Assembly (NCBI GenBank): GCA_003056425.1
Contig: PYVY01000017.1
Span: forward strand, 35,673-99,672
Length of the DNA: 64,000 nucleotides
Direction of reading: 5' to 3'
From: Alteromonas indica
Lineage (GTDB): Bacteria > Pseudomonadota > Gammaproteobacteria > Enterobacterales > Alteromonadaceae
Of the stretch, positions 22,624 to 32,080 are shown piece by piece (position 1 is the stretch's first letter; each line of letters begins with the position of its first letter). The notes beneath the pieces were generated by a model. It did no database searches, was not told the origin of the DNA, and worked only from the letters and a program-made list of their open reading frames with translations. The position numbers and the translations under genes are program-made.

Positions 22624-22648
22624 ATCAGCCCGCGTGGCGCGGGCTGAT
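22624..22648. terminator. Hairpin between yidC and yajQ
   Basis: An 11-bp perfect stem, ATCAGCCCGCG-TGG-CGCGGGCTGAT, follows the yidC stop on the minus strand with a weak T tract (TTTGTC). It probably lowers read-through from yidC into yajQ. Confidence 0.65.
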
Positions 22649-22656
22649 GTTATTGA

Positions 22657-24321
22657 TTACTTAGTTTTAAGACCGCGCTTTTCCATCGAGGCATAAATGA
22701 GTTTAGCCTGAATCAGCGTAATAATGTTACTTACCAGCCAGTACAACACCAAGCCTGCAGGGAACCACAGGAAGAACACACTCATGGCCACCGGCATAAA
22801 CTGCATAATCTTCTGTTGCATCGGGTCGGTAACCGTAGTGGGTTGCAGCTTTTGCAGTAACCACATGCTGGCACCGGTAAGCACAGGCAATACAAAGAAC
22901 GGATCTTTTACCGACAAATCGGTAATCCACAGGGCGAAGTCAGCATGACGCAGTTCCACACTTTCCAGCAATACCCAGTACAGTGCCAGGAATATGGGCA
23001 TTTGCAGTATCAAAGGTAAACAGCCACCCATGGGGTTAACTTTTTCCTTCTTATACAACTCCATCATCGCCTGCGACATCTTTTGACGATCATCACCAAA
23101 ACGCTCTTTTAATTGCTGCATCTTCGGTGCAAGGTTACGTAGCCGGGCCATCGATTCGTATTGCTTCTTGGTCAGCGGGTACATTACGCCTTTTACCAAT
23201 ACGGTGATAAGAATAATCGCTACGCCCCAGTTGCCCACCACACTATGCAGGAATTTCAGTAGACTGAATAATGACTGGGATATCCACCACAAGATGCCGT
23301 AGTCTACGGTTAAATCCAGTCCACGGGCCAGATTAGCCAATGTTTCCTGGTCTTTCGGCCCTACATACAAATCTGCACTGATAGTGGTACTGTCGCCCGC
23401 ATTAACGGTTACCGGCTCGCCTTTGAAACCTATAATAGCGTACTGATTTGCTGATAATTTAGAATAAAGCTCGTTTGTTTTTTGCGTTGGCGGTACCCAC
23501 GCCGAGACAAAGTAATGCTCTAACATACCCACCCAGCCAGCTGGCGTGGTTTTCTTCAGGTTTTTATCTTCAATGTCATCAAACGTGTACTTGGTGTATT
23601 GGTCATCTTCGGTACCATAAGCCGCGCCGCGATAGGTTGGCATAAACATGTTGCCGCCATCAGGTACTTCAGTGGTCTGTTTGAATTGCCCGAATTGCTG
23701 GAAGCTTATGGCATTACCGGTATTGTTGGTTACCGAATAATTTACTTTTACGGTGTGCGAGCCTTTTTCAAATACAAAGGTTTTTACTACCCGGATACCT
23801 TCTTTTGACTGCCAGACTAAAGGGACTTCTAAAGTGCCCCCTTCCAGTACGTACTCGTTTTGTTCTGTAGCATAGCGTGGACGGCCCTGGCTGTTGCTAT
23901 CCGGGCCGTTACGGCCTATCAGGCCACTTTGGGCGATATACAATCCGCCTTGTTGGCGCAACATGCTGTACGTTTCCTCAGAACCCTGCGTAACCGGAAA
24001 GTCCTGCAGATTAGCTGATACAACATCACCGCCGCGCAAATCAATTTGAATATTTAATGCGTCAGTTTGAACATGAACCATACGGTTCTGATTTTTCTGT
24101 ACAACCGGTTCCATACCAGGGATATCGCCACTATTGTTTGGCATATCTTGTACATCGGCACCAACATCTGCTGAAGGTACGCCATCGTCCTGCATTTGGG
24201 CAGACTGTTCAGACTGAACTTGCTTAACAGGCTGCGGGCCATAATCTTTCTGCCACTGTTGCCACAGCAGAAAGCTGACCAATGCCAGGCCGATTAACAA
24301 AAAACTACGTTGCGATTCCAT
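22657..24321 (-). CDS. yidC: Membrane protein insertase YidC
   Basis: YidC inserts proteins into the inner membrane with or without SecYEG. The start MESQRSFLLIGLALVSFLLW at 24321 matches the family; a longer frame to 24381 overlaps yidD. A large periplasmic domain (about residues 60-340) is followed by the conserved core: GNWGVAIILITVLVKGVMYPLTKKQYESMARLR-type segment, NPMGGCLPLILQMPIFLALYWVLLE, and the last helices with FFLWFPAGLVLYWLVSN. At 554 residues it is a normal gammaproteobacterial YidC. It follows yidD and rnpA. Confidence 0.97.
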   Translation of the reverse strand: MESQRSFLLIGLALVSFLLWQQWQKDYGPQPVKQVQSEQSAQMQDDGVPSADVGADVQDMPNNSGDIPGMEPVVQKNQNRMVHVQTDALNIQIDLRGGDVVSANLQDFPVTQGSEETYSMLRQQGGLYIAQSGLIGRNGPDSNSQGRPRYATEQNEYVLEGGTLEVPLVWQSKEGIRVVKTFVFEKGSHTVKVNYSVTNNTGNAISFQQFGQFKQTTEVPDGGNMFMPTYRGAAYGTEDDQYTKYTFDDIEDKNLKKTTPAGWVGMLEHYFVSAWVPPTQKTNELYSKLSANQYAIIGFKGEPVTVNAGDSTTISADLYVGPKDQETLANLARGLDLTVDYGILWWISQSLFSLLKFLHSVVGNWGVAIILITVLVKGVMYPLTKKQYESMARLRNLAPKMQQLKERFGDDRQKMSQAMMELYKKEKVNPMGGCLPLILQMPIFLALYWVLLESVELRHADFALWITDLSVKDPFFVLPVLTGASMWLLQKLQPTTVTDPMQQKIMQFMPVAMSVFFLWFPAGLVLYWLVSNIITLIQAKLIYASMEKRGLKTK

Positions 24322-24331
24322 AGAGGTCTCT

Positions 24332-24601
24332 TTATTTTGAGTGTTTAGTGTTGTGTTTTTCAGGTACCGGATCATAACCACCCGGGTGGAAAGGGTGGCA
24401 TTTTATAATGCGTTTACACGATAACCAACCGCCAATTAACAAACCATGCGTTTTTAAGGCATCTATTGCATAAAATGAGCAAGTAGGATGAAAGCGACAT
24501 CGTTGCCCCAGCATAGGTGAAATACACCACTGGTAAAACCGGATAAACAGTAACGGCACAAAAATAGTTATTTTGCGCAGCGTTTGGCTAATCTTTTCCA
24601 T
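24332..24601 (-). CDS. yidD: Membrane protein insertion efficiency factor YidD
   Basis: This small basic protein helps YidC-dependent insertion. It shows the signature LLFIRFYQWCISPMLGQRCRFHPTCSFYA (positions about 18-46, split motif: YQW-ISP and CRF-PTCS-YA) and KCHPFHPGGYDPVP near the C-terminus. Its 5' end overlaps the 3' end of rnpA by 34 bp, a common arrangement, and it stops 10 bp before the yidC start. Confidence 0.95.
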   Translation of the reverse strand: MEKISQTLRKITIFVPLLFIRFYQWCISPMLGQRCRFHPTCSFYAIDALKTHGLLIGGWLSCKRIIKCHPFHPGGYDPVPEKHNTKHSK

Positions 24602-24924
24602 TGCTTATCCAGAATGGCAAATACTTCCTCATTAGAAAGCTTATCAGCACCGGTTTTGCCTACGACAATAATATCTACATTGGGTAATTGTGCCGCGCGA
24701 TGACGAAAGCTTTCGCGAACAAGTCGTTTCAGGCGATTTCGGTCATGGGCTTTACGTACCCGTTTTTTAGACAGTGTTATGCCAAGTCGGGGATTATCGA
24801 GCTGATTATGTCTGGCTAGAAGGGTAAAGGAAGGTGATACCGCAGGTGTTGCGTTGTCAAACACAAAAGTAAAGTGGGTTGGAGTCAACAGACGTAACTC
24901 CCTGGAAAATGTATTCTCACCCAC
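24568..24924 (-). CDS. rnpA: Ribonuclease P protein component
   Basis: RnpA is the protein subunit of RNase P, which matures the 5' ends of tRNAs. The protein has FSRELRLLTPTHFTFVF near the start, the RNR motif region KKRVRKAHDRNRLKRLVRESFR (about residues 55-76, key residues K, R, N, R, K, R) and DIIVVGKTGADKLSNEE. It lies between rpmH and yidD in the classical order. Length 118 is normal. Confidence 0.96.
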   Translation of the reverse strand: MGENTFSRELRLLTPTHFTFVFDNATPAVSPSFTLLARHNQLDNPRLGITLSKKRVRKAHDRNRLKRLVRESFRHRAAQLPNVDIIVVGKTGADKLSNEEVFAILDKQWKRLAKRCAK

Positions 24925-24942
24925 TTTAGAATTTCTCTTTAA

Positions 24943-25077
24943 TTAAGCAGAAAGGCGAGCGCGACCTTTTGCACGGCGAGCCGCTAGTACTTTACGACCA
25001 TTTTTGGTCGCCATACGAGCACGAAAACCGTGTGAACGCTTGCGCTTTAAGTTGCTCGGTTGAAATGTTCTTTTCAT
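24943..25077 (-). CDS. rpmH: 50S ribosomal protein L34
   Basis: The 44-residue very basic protein MKRTFQPSNLKRKRSHGF...NGRKVLAARRAKGRARLSA is a canonical L34. The ATG is at 25077 and the stop TAA at 24943. It is too short for many gene finders but unmistakable, and is followed by rnpA on the same strand. Confidence 0.98.
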   Translation of the reverse strand: MKRTFQPSNLKRKRSHGFRARMATKNGRKVLAARRAKGRARLSA

Positions 25078-25194
25078 GACCAAAGTCTCACTTATTTAGT
25101 TAAACACAGGCGGTATTGAAATAACGATGACATCAGACATTACATCTTTACGTCGTTAGGTAACTAACACAGCCCATCCAAAAAGGATGCCGAA

Positions 25195-25600
25195 TTCTAG
25201 AGATCTCGTGGCCTGCTGTCAATGCGTAATGCTTATATACGCGTCTTTTTTTGGTTATTTTTTCGCTAACTTGGAAAATCAGGGAATTAAGTTAGACGAA
25301 TTGTCACTATGCACTGTGAATAAAATTATTAAATAATCCCTTTTATCCACAAACGGGCCCCGTTAAATGCTGATCTGACAAGGGTAAATGGATCCTGATC
25401 GTAAGAACAGGGGTCTGGTTTATACCGATCCATATGATCATAAATGATTAAAATAATACTGATCTACCAAATAGATAGCGTCAGGATCTTCAAGATCCGT
25501 AAAGATCGCCATTTACATTTTGTTAGTAAAATAAGATAATCCACAGCGATAAGATCAAAAACTAAATTCACCGCTAGTACCCAAACAAATGCATATCTCA
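25195..25600. other. oriC: Chromosomal replication origin oriC
   Basis: The 607-bp gene-free stretch between rpmH and dnaA has a perfect DnaA box TTATCCACA at 25343-25351, a near copy TAATCCACA at 25537-25545, AT-rich runs (TAAAATTATTAAATAAT near 25321) and about ten GATC sites packed between 25200 and 25560, which suits Dam/SeqA control. The place, divergent between rpmH and dnaA, is where oriC lies in many gammaproteobacteria. Exact limits are approximate. Confidence 0.85.
25343..25351 (+). promoter_or_regulatory. DnaA box (perfect)
   Basis: TTATCCACA, the consensus DnaA-binding nonamer, in the rpmH-dnaA gap next to an AT-rich block. Confidence 0.85.
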
Positions 25601-25684
25601 GACAGGCTTCCTTAGCGATTCTTCATTTCGCTATCTTTTCCTGCATTTTTTGGTTCTCGTGCGTCATTCGGAGCCCTAAGTTAC

Positions 25685-27205
25685 ATGTCTTTATGGAATC
25701 ATTGTCTTGACCGTTTGCGTCAGGAACTGCCGACTCAGCAGTTTAGTATGTGGATAAGACCACTTACCGCCGACGAAGACAGCGGCTGCATTACACTGTT
25801 CGCACCTAACCGGTTTGTACTTGACTGGGTAAGAGATAAATATCGCGATAAAATTACCGCGTTGTTCGCTGAATTTTGTGGCGCCGATGCGCCGCAATTA
25901 CGTTTAGAGGTGGTATCGCGTACCAGCACTTTACAGCAATCGCCCTCCAGCGCCCCCAGGCCTGCTATGACATCATCTAATAATGTTGGCTATCAGCCTA
26001 ACACTGGACATCCACCTGCCGCCTCTGCGTACCAGCCCGGCGCGCAAGATAACGGTGGCCGTCAGGCTTACCAAGGGCAGGGCGGCTATAGCAGCGATAA
26101 CGGTTCGGCCGCGGCCCGCGGCAATCAGGCCCCACCTGTTTCACGCTCGCCTAACGTTATTCCTATCCCTGAAGGAATGAAGCATAAAAGTAATATCAAT
26201 CCTAACTATCAGTTCGACAACTTTGTGGAAGGTAAGTCGAACCAGTTAGCCAGAGCAGCAGCGACGCAAGTGGCGAACAACCCTGGCGGTTCTTACAATC
26301 CACTGTTTATATATGGCGGCACGGGATTGGGTAAAACCCACTTGCTGCATGCAGTGGGCAACGGCATTGTAGCAAATCGCAAAGACGCTAAAATTGTGTA
26401 TATGCACTCAGAGCGTTTTGTTCAGGACATGGTTAAAGCTTTGCAAAACAATGCGATAGAAGATTTTAAAAAGTTTTATCGCTCGGTAGATGCATTGCTT
26501 ATTGATGATATTCAATTTTTTGCCAACAAGGAGCGCTCGCAGGAAGAGTTCTTTCATACGTTCAATGCGCTGCTTGAAGGAAATCAGCAAATAATCCTTA
26601 CATCTGATCGTTACCCGAAAGAAATTGAAGGGGTAGAGGACCGGCTAAAATCGAGATTTGGTTGGGGTCTGACGATTGCTATCGAGCCACCGGAATTAGA
26701 AACCAGAGTTGCCATTTTGATGCGCAAGGCGGCTGAAAACAGAATGCAGTTACCTAATGAAGTTGCCTTCTTTATCGCAAAAAGATTGCGTTCCAATGTA
26801 CGCGAATTAGAAGGTGCATTAAATCGGGTAATAGCCAATGCTAATTTTACCGGTAGGCCTATCACCATTGATTTTGTCCGCGAAGCGCTGCGGGATTTAT
26901 TGGCGCTGCAGGAAAAACTGGTCACTGTAGATAATATCCAAAAAACGGTAGCCGACTATTATAAGATAAAAGTATCCGATATTTTATCGAAGCGACGCAG
27001 TAGAAGTGTTGCTCGCCCCCGGCAGGTTGCCATGGCGTTGGCGAAAGAATTAACCAACCATAGCTTGCCGGAATTAGGTAATGCCTTTGGTGGTCGTGAC
27101 CATACTACTGTGCTGCATGCCTGTCGAAAAATAGAGCAGCTTAGAGAAGAAAGTCATGATATAAAGGAAGACTACAAGAACCTGATACGGACGTTGTCTT
27201 CTTAA
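25685..27205 (+). CDS. dnaA: Chromosomal replication initiator DnaA
   Basis: DnaA binds oriC and opens it. Domain I (residues 1-80, SLWNHCLDRLRQELPTQQFS) is followed by an unusually Gly/Ser/Gln/Pro-rich linker (about 85-165), the AAA+ ATPase with YGGTGLGKTHLLHA (about residue 210) and LLIDDIQFF, and the DNA-binding domain IV with GRDHTTVLHACRKI near the end. At 506 residues it is slightly long because of the linker. dnaN follows 32 bp later, as usual. Confidence 0.99.
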   Translation: MSLWNHCLDRLRQELPTQQFSMWIRPLTADEDSGCITLFAPNRFVLDWVRDKYRDKITALFAEFCGADAPQLRLEVVSRTSTLQQSPSSAPRPAMTSSNNVGYQPNTGHPPAASAYQPGAQDNGGRQAYQGQGGYSSDNGSAAARGNQAPPVSRSPNVIPIPEGMKHKSNINPNYQFDNFVEGKSNQLARAAATQVANNPGGSYNPLFIYGGTGLGKTHLLHAVGNGIVANRKDAKIVYMHSERFVQDMVKALQNNAIEDFKKFYRSVDALLIDDIQFFANKERSQEEFFHTFNALLEGNQQIILTSDRYPKEIEGVEDRLKSRFGWGLTIAIEPPELETRVAILMRKAAENRMQLPNEVAFFIAKRLRSNVRELEGALNRVIANANFTGRPITIDFVREALRDLLALQEKLVTVDNIQKTVADYYKIKVSDILSKRRSRSVARPRQVAMALAKELTNHSLPELGNAFGGRDHTTVLHACRKIEQLREESHDIKEDYKNLIRTLSS

Positions 27206-27237
27206 CAGAATCAAGCACGACGCGAGATAAAAAGCCG

Positions 27238-28341
27238 ATGAAATTTACAATCAGCAGAGAAAAATTTTTACAGCCGTTGCAAATGGTTTCGGGAGCCGTA
27301 GAGCGTCGACATACGCTTCCCATTCTGTCTAATGTGTTAATTAAAGTGAGCGATGGCGCACTTTGGTTAACCGGTACTGACCTTGAAGTTGAGCTGGTAT
27401 CCAGCATCGCTTTAGATGCAGAATCGACAGAAGGCGAAATTACGGTTCCTGCGAAAAAGCTATTTGATATTATCCGGGGGCTGTCTGAGGGTACCCCTAT
27501 CCACTTTAGCCTTGATGAGAATAAAGCGTTATTACGGGCAGGAAGAGGGCGCTATACCTTATCGACTCTATCGGCCAACGATTATCCGAATCTGGAAGAC
27601 TGGGCGAGTGAAGTTGAATTTGAACTTAGTTGTAGCGAGCTTAAAAAGTTAATTGATAGCACACACTTTTCCATGGCCCAGCAGGATGTTCGCTATTACC
27701 TGAATGGATTATCGCTGGAAACAGAAGAAAATTTAGTTCGTTCAGTCGCAACGGATGGTCACCGTCTTGCGCTTTGTCGTTTAGCCTATAATCAGGCCAC
27801 CCTGCCAGCGCGCCAGGTTATCATTCCCAGAAAAGGGGTATTAGAAATATCTCGTTTGATTGGCGATGACGACCAAATTATTCGTGCGCAAATTGGTGCT
27901 AATCATATTCGGTTACATGGCAGCGCATTTATTTTTACTAGTAAGTTGGTGGACGGACGTTTTCCTGATTACCGTCGGGTATTACCCAAAGACGGTGACA
28001 AGACCATCCTTGCCAGTAAAGCGGTATTAAAAGACGCCTTTTCGCGAGCCGCGATTTTATCGAATGAAAAATTCCGTGGGGTAAGGTTGAACCTGTCTTC
28101 AGGGGAATTAAAAATTACTGCTAATAACCCAGAGCAGGAAGAAGCAGAAGAAATCGTGGATGTAGATTATCAAGGCGCGGATTTAGAGATTGGGTTTAAT
28201 GTCGCTTATTTGATTGATGTACTTAATTCGTTGGCGACAGATAAAGTTAAGTTAACCTTATCTGATTCTAATTCCAGTGCGTTGATAGAAGATGCTGAAG
28301 ATGATTCAGCTTTGTATGTCATCATGCCGATGCGCCTTTAG
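27238..28341 (+). CDS. dnaN: DNA polymerase III sliding clamp (beta subunit)
   Basis: The 367-residue protein is a complete beta clamp: MKFTISREKFLQPLQMVSGA, then RRHTLPILSNVL, the second domain with QQDVRYYLNGL and ATDGHRLALCR, VIIPRKGVLE, and the C-terminus ALYVIMPMRL, where MPMRL is the family end. The clamp tethers polymerases to DNA. It stands between dnaA and recF in the conserved order. Confidence 0.99.
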   Translation: MKFTISREKFLQPLQMVSGAVERRHTLPILSNVLIKVSDGALWLTGTDLEVELVSSIALDAESTEGEITVPAKKLFDIIRGLSEGTPIHFSLDENKALLRAGRGRYTLSTLSANDYPNLEDWASEVEFELSCSELKKLIDSTHFSMAQQDVRYYLNGLSLETEENLVRSVATDGHRLALCRLAYNQATLPARQVIIPRKGVLEISRLIGDDDQIIRAQIGANHIRLHGSAFIFTSKLVDGRFPDYRRVLPKDGDKTILASKAVLKDAFSRAAILSNEKFRGVRLNLSSGELKITANNPEQEEAEEIVDVDYQGADLEIGFNVAYLIDVLNSLATDKVKLTLSDSNSSALIEDAEDDSALYVIMPMRL

Positions 28342-28350
28342 TTTTTGGTA

Positions 28351-28388
28351 GCCCAACGGATGTGTGGTTTATATTGCATCTGTTGGGC
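28351..28388. repeat. Inverted repeat between dnaN and recF
   Basis: GCCCAACGGATG (28351-28362) pairs with CATCTGTTGGGC (28377-28388) with one G-T-type mismatch. There is no T tract after it on the plus strand, so it is an RNA stem of uncertain role in the 112-bp gap rather than a clear terminator. Confidence 0.5.
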
Positions 28389-28453
28389 GGCCAAAAAATG
28401 TGTATAGTTTTCTGATTGCTAGTTTTTATGTCAGCTTATTTAAGTAGTTTTAT

Positions 28454-29542
28454 ATGAAACTGGACCGCGTCCAGCTTACTCACTTCCGCAATATTTCTTC
28501 AGCCGTCCTATCTCCTTCAAGAAGTCTTACGGTTATATCAGGTAAAAATGGCAGCGGTAAATCTTCGTTACTTGAAGCGATTTTCTACCTTGGTTTTGGC
28601 CGCTCTTTTCGCACCAATAAGCATAAATCAGTTATTCAGAATGAGCAGGATGCCTTTAGTATTTTTGCCAGTGGAATAGATGATGATGAGCGGACATTTA
28701 AAGTGGGGCTTGAAAGGCGTACTACTGAACAATTTACTTGTTCGGTTAATGGTGAGCATTCCCACCGTTTAGCTGATTTGGTGAGCTTGATACCGGTTCA
28801 ACTGTTTACCCCCCAAAGCACTGACCTGGTGATAGGTTCACCATCAGAGCGCAGGAAGTTCGTAGATTGGGGATTGTTCCACGTGGAACAATCTTTCCAT
28901 TCATTGTTTTTAACCTACAGTAAATTGCTTAAACAGAGAAATGCACTCCTGAAACAACAGGCATCACTCACAGCCCCACAGCACGGTTATTGGCAAGAAC
29001 AGCTAGTGGCTACAGGGGAAAAGCTTAATTTACTGCGTCAGGGCTATATAGAAGCATTAAAACCGATATTTAATGCTATTTCTAGTGAATTTCTACCTGA
29101 GTTTTCGGTGGAAATTTCGTATTATAAGGGGTGGGAAAAAGACGCCTCATTAAGTGAAGCATTAGCCAGAAAACAAGATTACGATTTGCGAGTGGGGCAT
29201 ACTTCAGTAGGGCCCCATAAGTCGGATGTACGATTTAGAGTAAATGGAATAAACGCTCAGGAGATTCTTTCCCGTGGACAGTTGCGAATGGCGGTAGCTG
29301 CATTGCAACTTTCTCAGACAGCATTGTTTTCCAAACAAACCAACCGCAAGAGTATTTTCTTGCTGGATGATGTAGGTGCTGAACTGGATCTTGATAAAAG
29401 AGAGCGCTTTATTGATGGGCTGCTGAATATGGATACGCAGATTTTTGTCACTGCGATAGAAACCCAGCAACTCGAATTTGTAGACAAATACAATGATAAA
29501 AAGATGTTTCACGTGGAACATGGGCACGTGGCAGAGGAGTAA
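28454..29542 (+). CDS. recF: DNA replication and repair protein RecF
   Basis: RecF is an SMC-like ATPase that helps load RecA on gapped DNA. Walker A GKNGSGKSSLLEAI lies near residue 30; the signature region with LSRGQLRMAVAALQLSQ and Walker B SIFLLDDVGAELD lie in the last third. Length 362 is normal. The gene carries two ParB-type palindromes (28875 and 29505) within its coding sequence. gyrB starts 9 bp after the stop. Confidence 0.97.
   Translation: MKLDRVQLTHFRNISSAVLSPSRSLTVISGKNGSGKSSLLEAIFYLGFGRSFRTNKHKSVIQNEQDAFSIFASGIDDDERTFKVGLERRTTEQFTCSVNGEHSHRLADLVSLIPVQLFTPQSTDLVIGSPSERRKFVDWGLFHVEQSFHSLFLTYSKLLKQRNALLKQQASLTAPQHGYWQEQLVATGEKLNLLRQGYIEALKPIFNAISSEFLPEFSVEISYYKGWEKDASLSEALARKQDYDLRVGHTSVGPHKSDVRFRVNGINAQEILSRGQLRMAVAALQLSQTALFSKQTNRKSIFLLDDVGAELDLDKRERFIDGLLNMDTQIFVTAIETQQLEFVDKYNDKKMFHVEHGHVAEE
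28875..28890. promoter_or_regulatory. parS: parS centromere-like site 1
   Basis: TGTTCCACGTGGAACA, a perfect 16-bp palindrome identical to the known ParB/Spo0J-binding consensus of many bacteria, inside recF about 3.5 kb from oriC. Confidence 0.85.
29505..29520. promoter_or_regulatory. parS: parS centromere-like site 2
   Basis: TGTTTCACGTGGAACA, one base from a perfect palindrome, near the 3' end of recF and 630 bp from site 1. Confidence 0.8.
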
Positions 29543-29551
29543 AAGCTAATT

Positions 29552-31975
29552 ATGTCAGAGCAGAATAACTACGACTCGTCCAGCATTAAGGTGCTAAAGG
29601 GCCTGGATGCCGTAAGAAAGCGTCCGGGAATGTACATCGGCGATACCGATGATGGCACTGGGTTACACCATATGGTTTTTGAAGTTGTGGATAATTCCAT
29701 AGATGAGGCCTTAGCCGGCTACTGTTCAGAAATTGTAGTTCAGATACATACCGACGGTTCTGTATCTGTATATGATAATGGACGTGGTATCCCTACTGAA
29801 ATTCATTCTGAAGAAGGTGTGTCCGCAGCAGAAGTTATCATGACAGTACTGCATGCGGGCGGTAAGTTTGATGATAACTCTTACAAAGTATCTGGCGGCC
29901 TGCACGGGGTGGGTATATCGGTAGTAAACGCCTTGTCGAGTAAGCTCAAGCTTCGTATTCGCCGTGGCGGTAAATCGCACGAACAGGAATATCATAATGG
30001 TGTACCCCAGTCACCTTTAGCGGTGATAGGCGAAACAGACAAGTCAGGAACTGAGGTGCGCTTTTGGCCTAGCCACGATACGTTTACCAATACTGAGTTC
30101 CACTACGAGATTTTAGCAAAGCGGCTTCGCGAGCTATCATTCTTAAACTCTGGCGTGGCGATTCGTCTTAAAGATGAACGTGACGGGAAAGAAGATCTGT
30201 TTAAATATGAAGGTGGTATTCGTGCTTTCGTAGAATACCTGAACCAGAAGAAAACACCTATCCACGATAAAGTTTTTCATTTTACGATGGAGCGGGAAGA
30301 AGACGGTATTGCAGTTGAAGTCGCAATGCAATGGAACGATAGCTTCCAGGAAAACGTTTTTTGTTTTACCAACAATATTCCACAGCGTGACGGTGGTTCA
30401 CATTTAGCGGGCTTCCGTGGGGCGCTTACCCGGACGTTAAATAATTACATGGAGCAGGAAGGCTTAAATAAAAAAGCCAAAACCAGCGCCACCGGTGATG
30501 ATGCTCGTGAAGGATTAACAGCGGTAGTCTCGGTGAAAGTACCTGACCCGAAATTTTCCTCACAAACAAAAGATAAGCTGGTTTCATCAGAGGTTCGGCC
30601 TGCAGTTGAATCTACCATGAACGAGAAGCTATCTGAGTTTTTGTTGGAAAACCCTTCTATTGGTAAGATTATTTCGACTAAGATTATTGATGCAGCGCGA
30701 GCACGAGAAGCTGCTCGTAAAGCGCGGGATATGACCAGACGTAAAGGTGCATTAGATTTGGCTGGGCTTCCAGGTAAGCTTGCTGACTGCCAGGAAAAAG
30801 ACCCCGCCTTATCCGAACTCTATATAGTGGAGGGCGACTCTGCTGGCGGTTCAGCTAAGCAGGGGCGTAACCGGAAAAACCAGGCTATATTGCCGCTTAA
30901 AGGTAAAATCCTGAACGTTGAAAAGGCCCGCTTCGATAAGATGTTGTCTTCTCAGGAAGTCGCCACGCTTATTACTGCATTAGGTTGTGGCATCGGCAGA
31001 GACGAATACAATCCAGATAAACTACGGTATCACAGCATTATCATCATGACAGATGCTGACGTGGATGGGTCGCATATTCGTACTTTGCTATTGACCTTCT
31101 TCTACCGTCAAATGCCTGAAATTATAGAGCGTGGCTATGTGTATATCGCCCAGCCGCCGCTATATAAGGTTAAGAAAGGTAAGCAAGAGCAATACCTTAA
31201 AGATGACGATGCGTTAACCAGTTATCTTACTAACATCGCTTTGGATGGGACGTCATTGCACACCAGCGAAGATGAACCAGGTATCTCGGGCGTTGGGTTA
31301 GAAAATCTAGTTAAACAATACCAAAACGTAGAGAAAATGATCGAACGGTTGCATCGAATCATGCCTCCTGCCATCTTGTATCGAATGATTTATTCTCCTA
31401 CGTTAAACCTGGCTGATCTTAAAGATGAAAGCACATTAGATAGCGTAGCAGATAAGTTCATCAAGTCGCTTAACGATAAAGAGAATGATGGCGCCACGTA
31501 TCGGTATGAAATTAAGCGCGATGAAGAGTTGAGCGAGTACTTTATTCTTATCGTTATGCGCATGCACGGCATAGATTACGAATACAAAATTGGACACGAC
31601 TTTATAGAGTCTACAGAATACACCCGTATTCGAGATTTAAATGAAGTGATCAATGGAATGATGGGCGATACCGCCTACGTGCAACGGGGCGAGCGCCGCC
31701 AGCCTATTGACTCCTTTAAGTCGGCTATTGAGTGGTTGATGAACGAGGCTAAAAAAGGCCAATATATTCAGCGCTACAAAGGGCTAGGGGAGATGAACCC
31801 AGAGCAGCTATGGGAAACTACGATGGACCCGGCTGGGCGCCGTATGCTGCAGGTGACTATCGAAGACGCTATCGGATGTGACCAGTTATTCACAACACTG
31901 ATGGGCGACCAGGTTGAACCAAGACGTGAGTTTATCGAAGCCAATGCACTGAAGGTAGAAAACCTCGACGTGTAG
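29552..31975 (+). CDS. gyrB: DNA gyrase subunit B
   Basis: GyrB is the ATPase subunit of gyrase, which adds negative supercoils. The GHKL ATPase parts VVDNSIDEALAGYC, DNGRGIP and GGLHGVGISVVNALS are in the first 130 residues; the TOPRIM domain has EGDSAGGSAKQGRNRKNQA and DADVDGSHIRTLLLTFF; the end has QRYKGLGEMNPEQLWETTMD. At 807 residues it has the insert seen in gammaproteobacteria. The start overlaps nothing and has AGGAG upstream. A terminator follows at 32052. Confidence 0.99.
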   Translation: MSEQNNYDSSSIKVLKGLDAVRKRPGMYIGDTDDGTGLHHMVFEVVDNSIDEALAGYCSEIVVQIHTDGSVSVYDNGRGIPTEIHSEEGVSAAEVIMTVLHAGGKFDDNSYKVSGGLHGVGISVVNALSSKLKLRIRRGGKSHEQEYHNGVPQSPLAVIGETDKSGTEVRFWPSHDTFTNTEFHYEILAKRLRELSFLNSGVAIRLKDERDGKEDLFKYEGGIRAFVEYLNQKKTPIHDKVFHFTMEREEDGIAVEVAMQWNDSFQENVFCFTNNIPQRDGGSHLAGFRGALTRTLNNYMEQEGLNKKAKTSATGDDAREGLTAVVSVKVPDPKFSSQTKDKLVSSEVRPAVESTMNEKLSEFLLENPSIGKIISTKIIDAARAREAARKARDMTRRKGALDLAGLPGKLADCQEKDPALSELYIVEGDSAGGSAKQGRNRKNQAILPLKGKILNVEKARFDKMLSSQEVATLITALGCGIGRDEYNPDKLRYHSIIIMTDADVDGSHIRTLLLTFFYRQMPEIIERGYVYIAQPPLYKVKKGKQEQYLKDDDALTSYLTNIALDGTSLHTSEDEPGISGVGLENLVKQYQNVEKMIERLHRIMPPAILYRMIYSPTLNLADLKDESTLDSVADKFIKSLNDKENDGATYRYEIKRDEELSEYFILIVMRMHGIDYEYKIGHDFIESTEYTRIRDLNEVINGMMGDTAYVQRGERRQPIDSFKSAIEWLMNEAKKGQYIQRYKGLGEMNPEQLWETTMDPAGRRMLQVTIEDAIGCDQLFTTLMGDQVEPRREFIEANALKVENLDV

Positions 31976-32051
31976 CGTATTTGTGGGTTCTCATAATCCA
32001 TAGAAGTAATTCTCATATGCGTGAAAAGCGTTATCAGAATTGATGAAATAG

Positions 32052-32080
32052 AAAGCCATACCGAAAGGTGTGGCTTTTTT
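32052..32080 (+). terminator. Rho-independent terminator of gyrB
   Basis: AAAGCCATACC-GAAA-GGTGTGGCTTT with a T run to 32080, 77 bp after the gyrB stop. Confidence 0.85.

Noticed and set aside
25749..25757. A DnaA box (TGTGGATAA) inside dnaA
   Set aside because: It is part of coding sequence for MWIRP near the start; a single site in the gene is not enough to call it an origin element.
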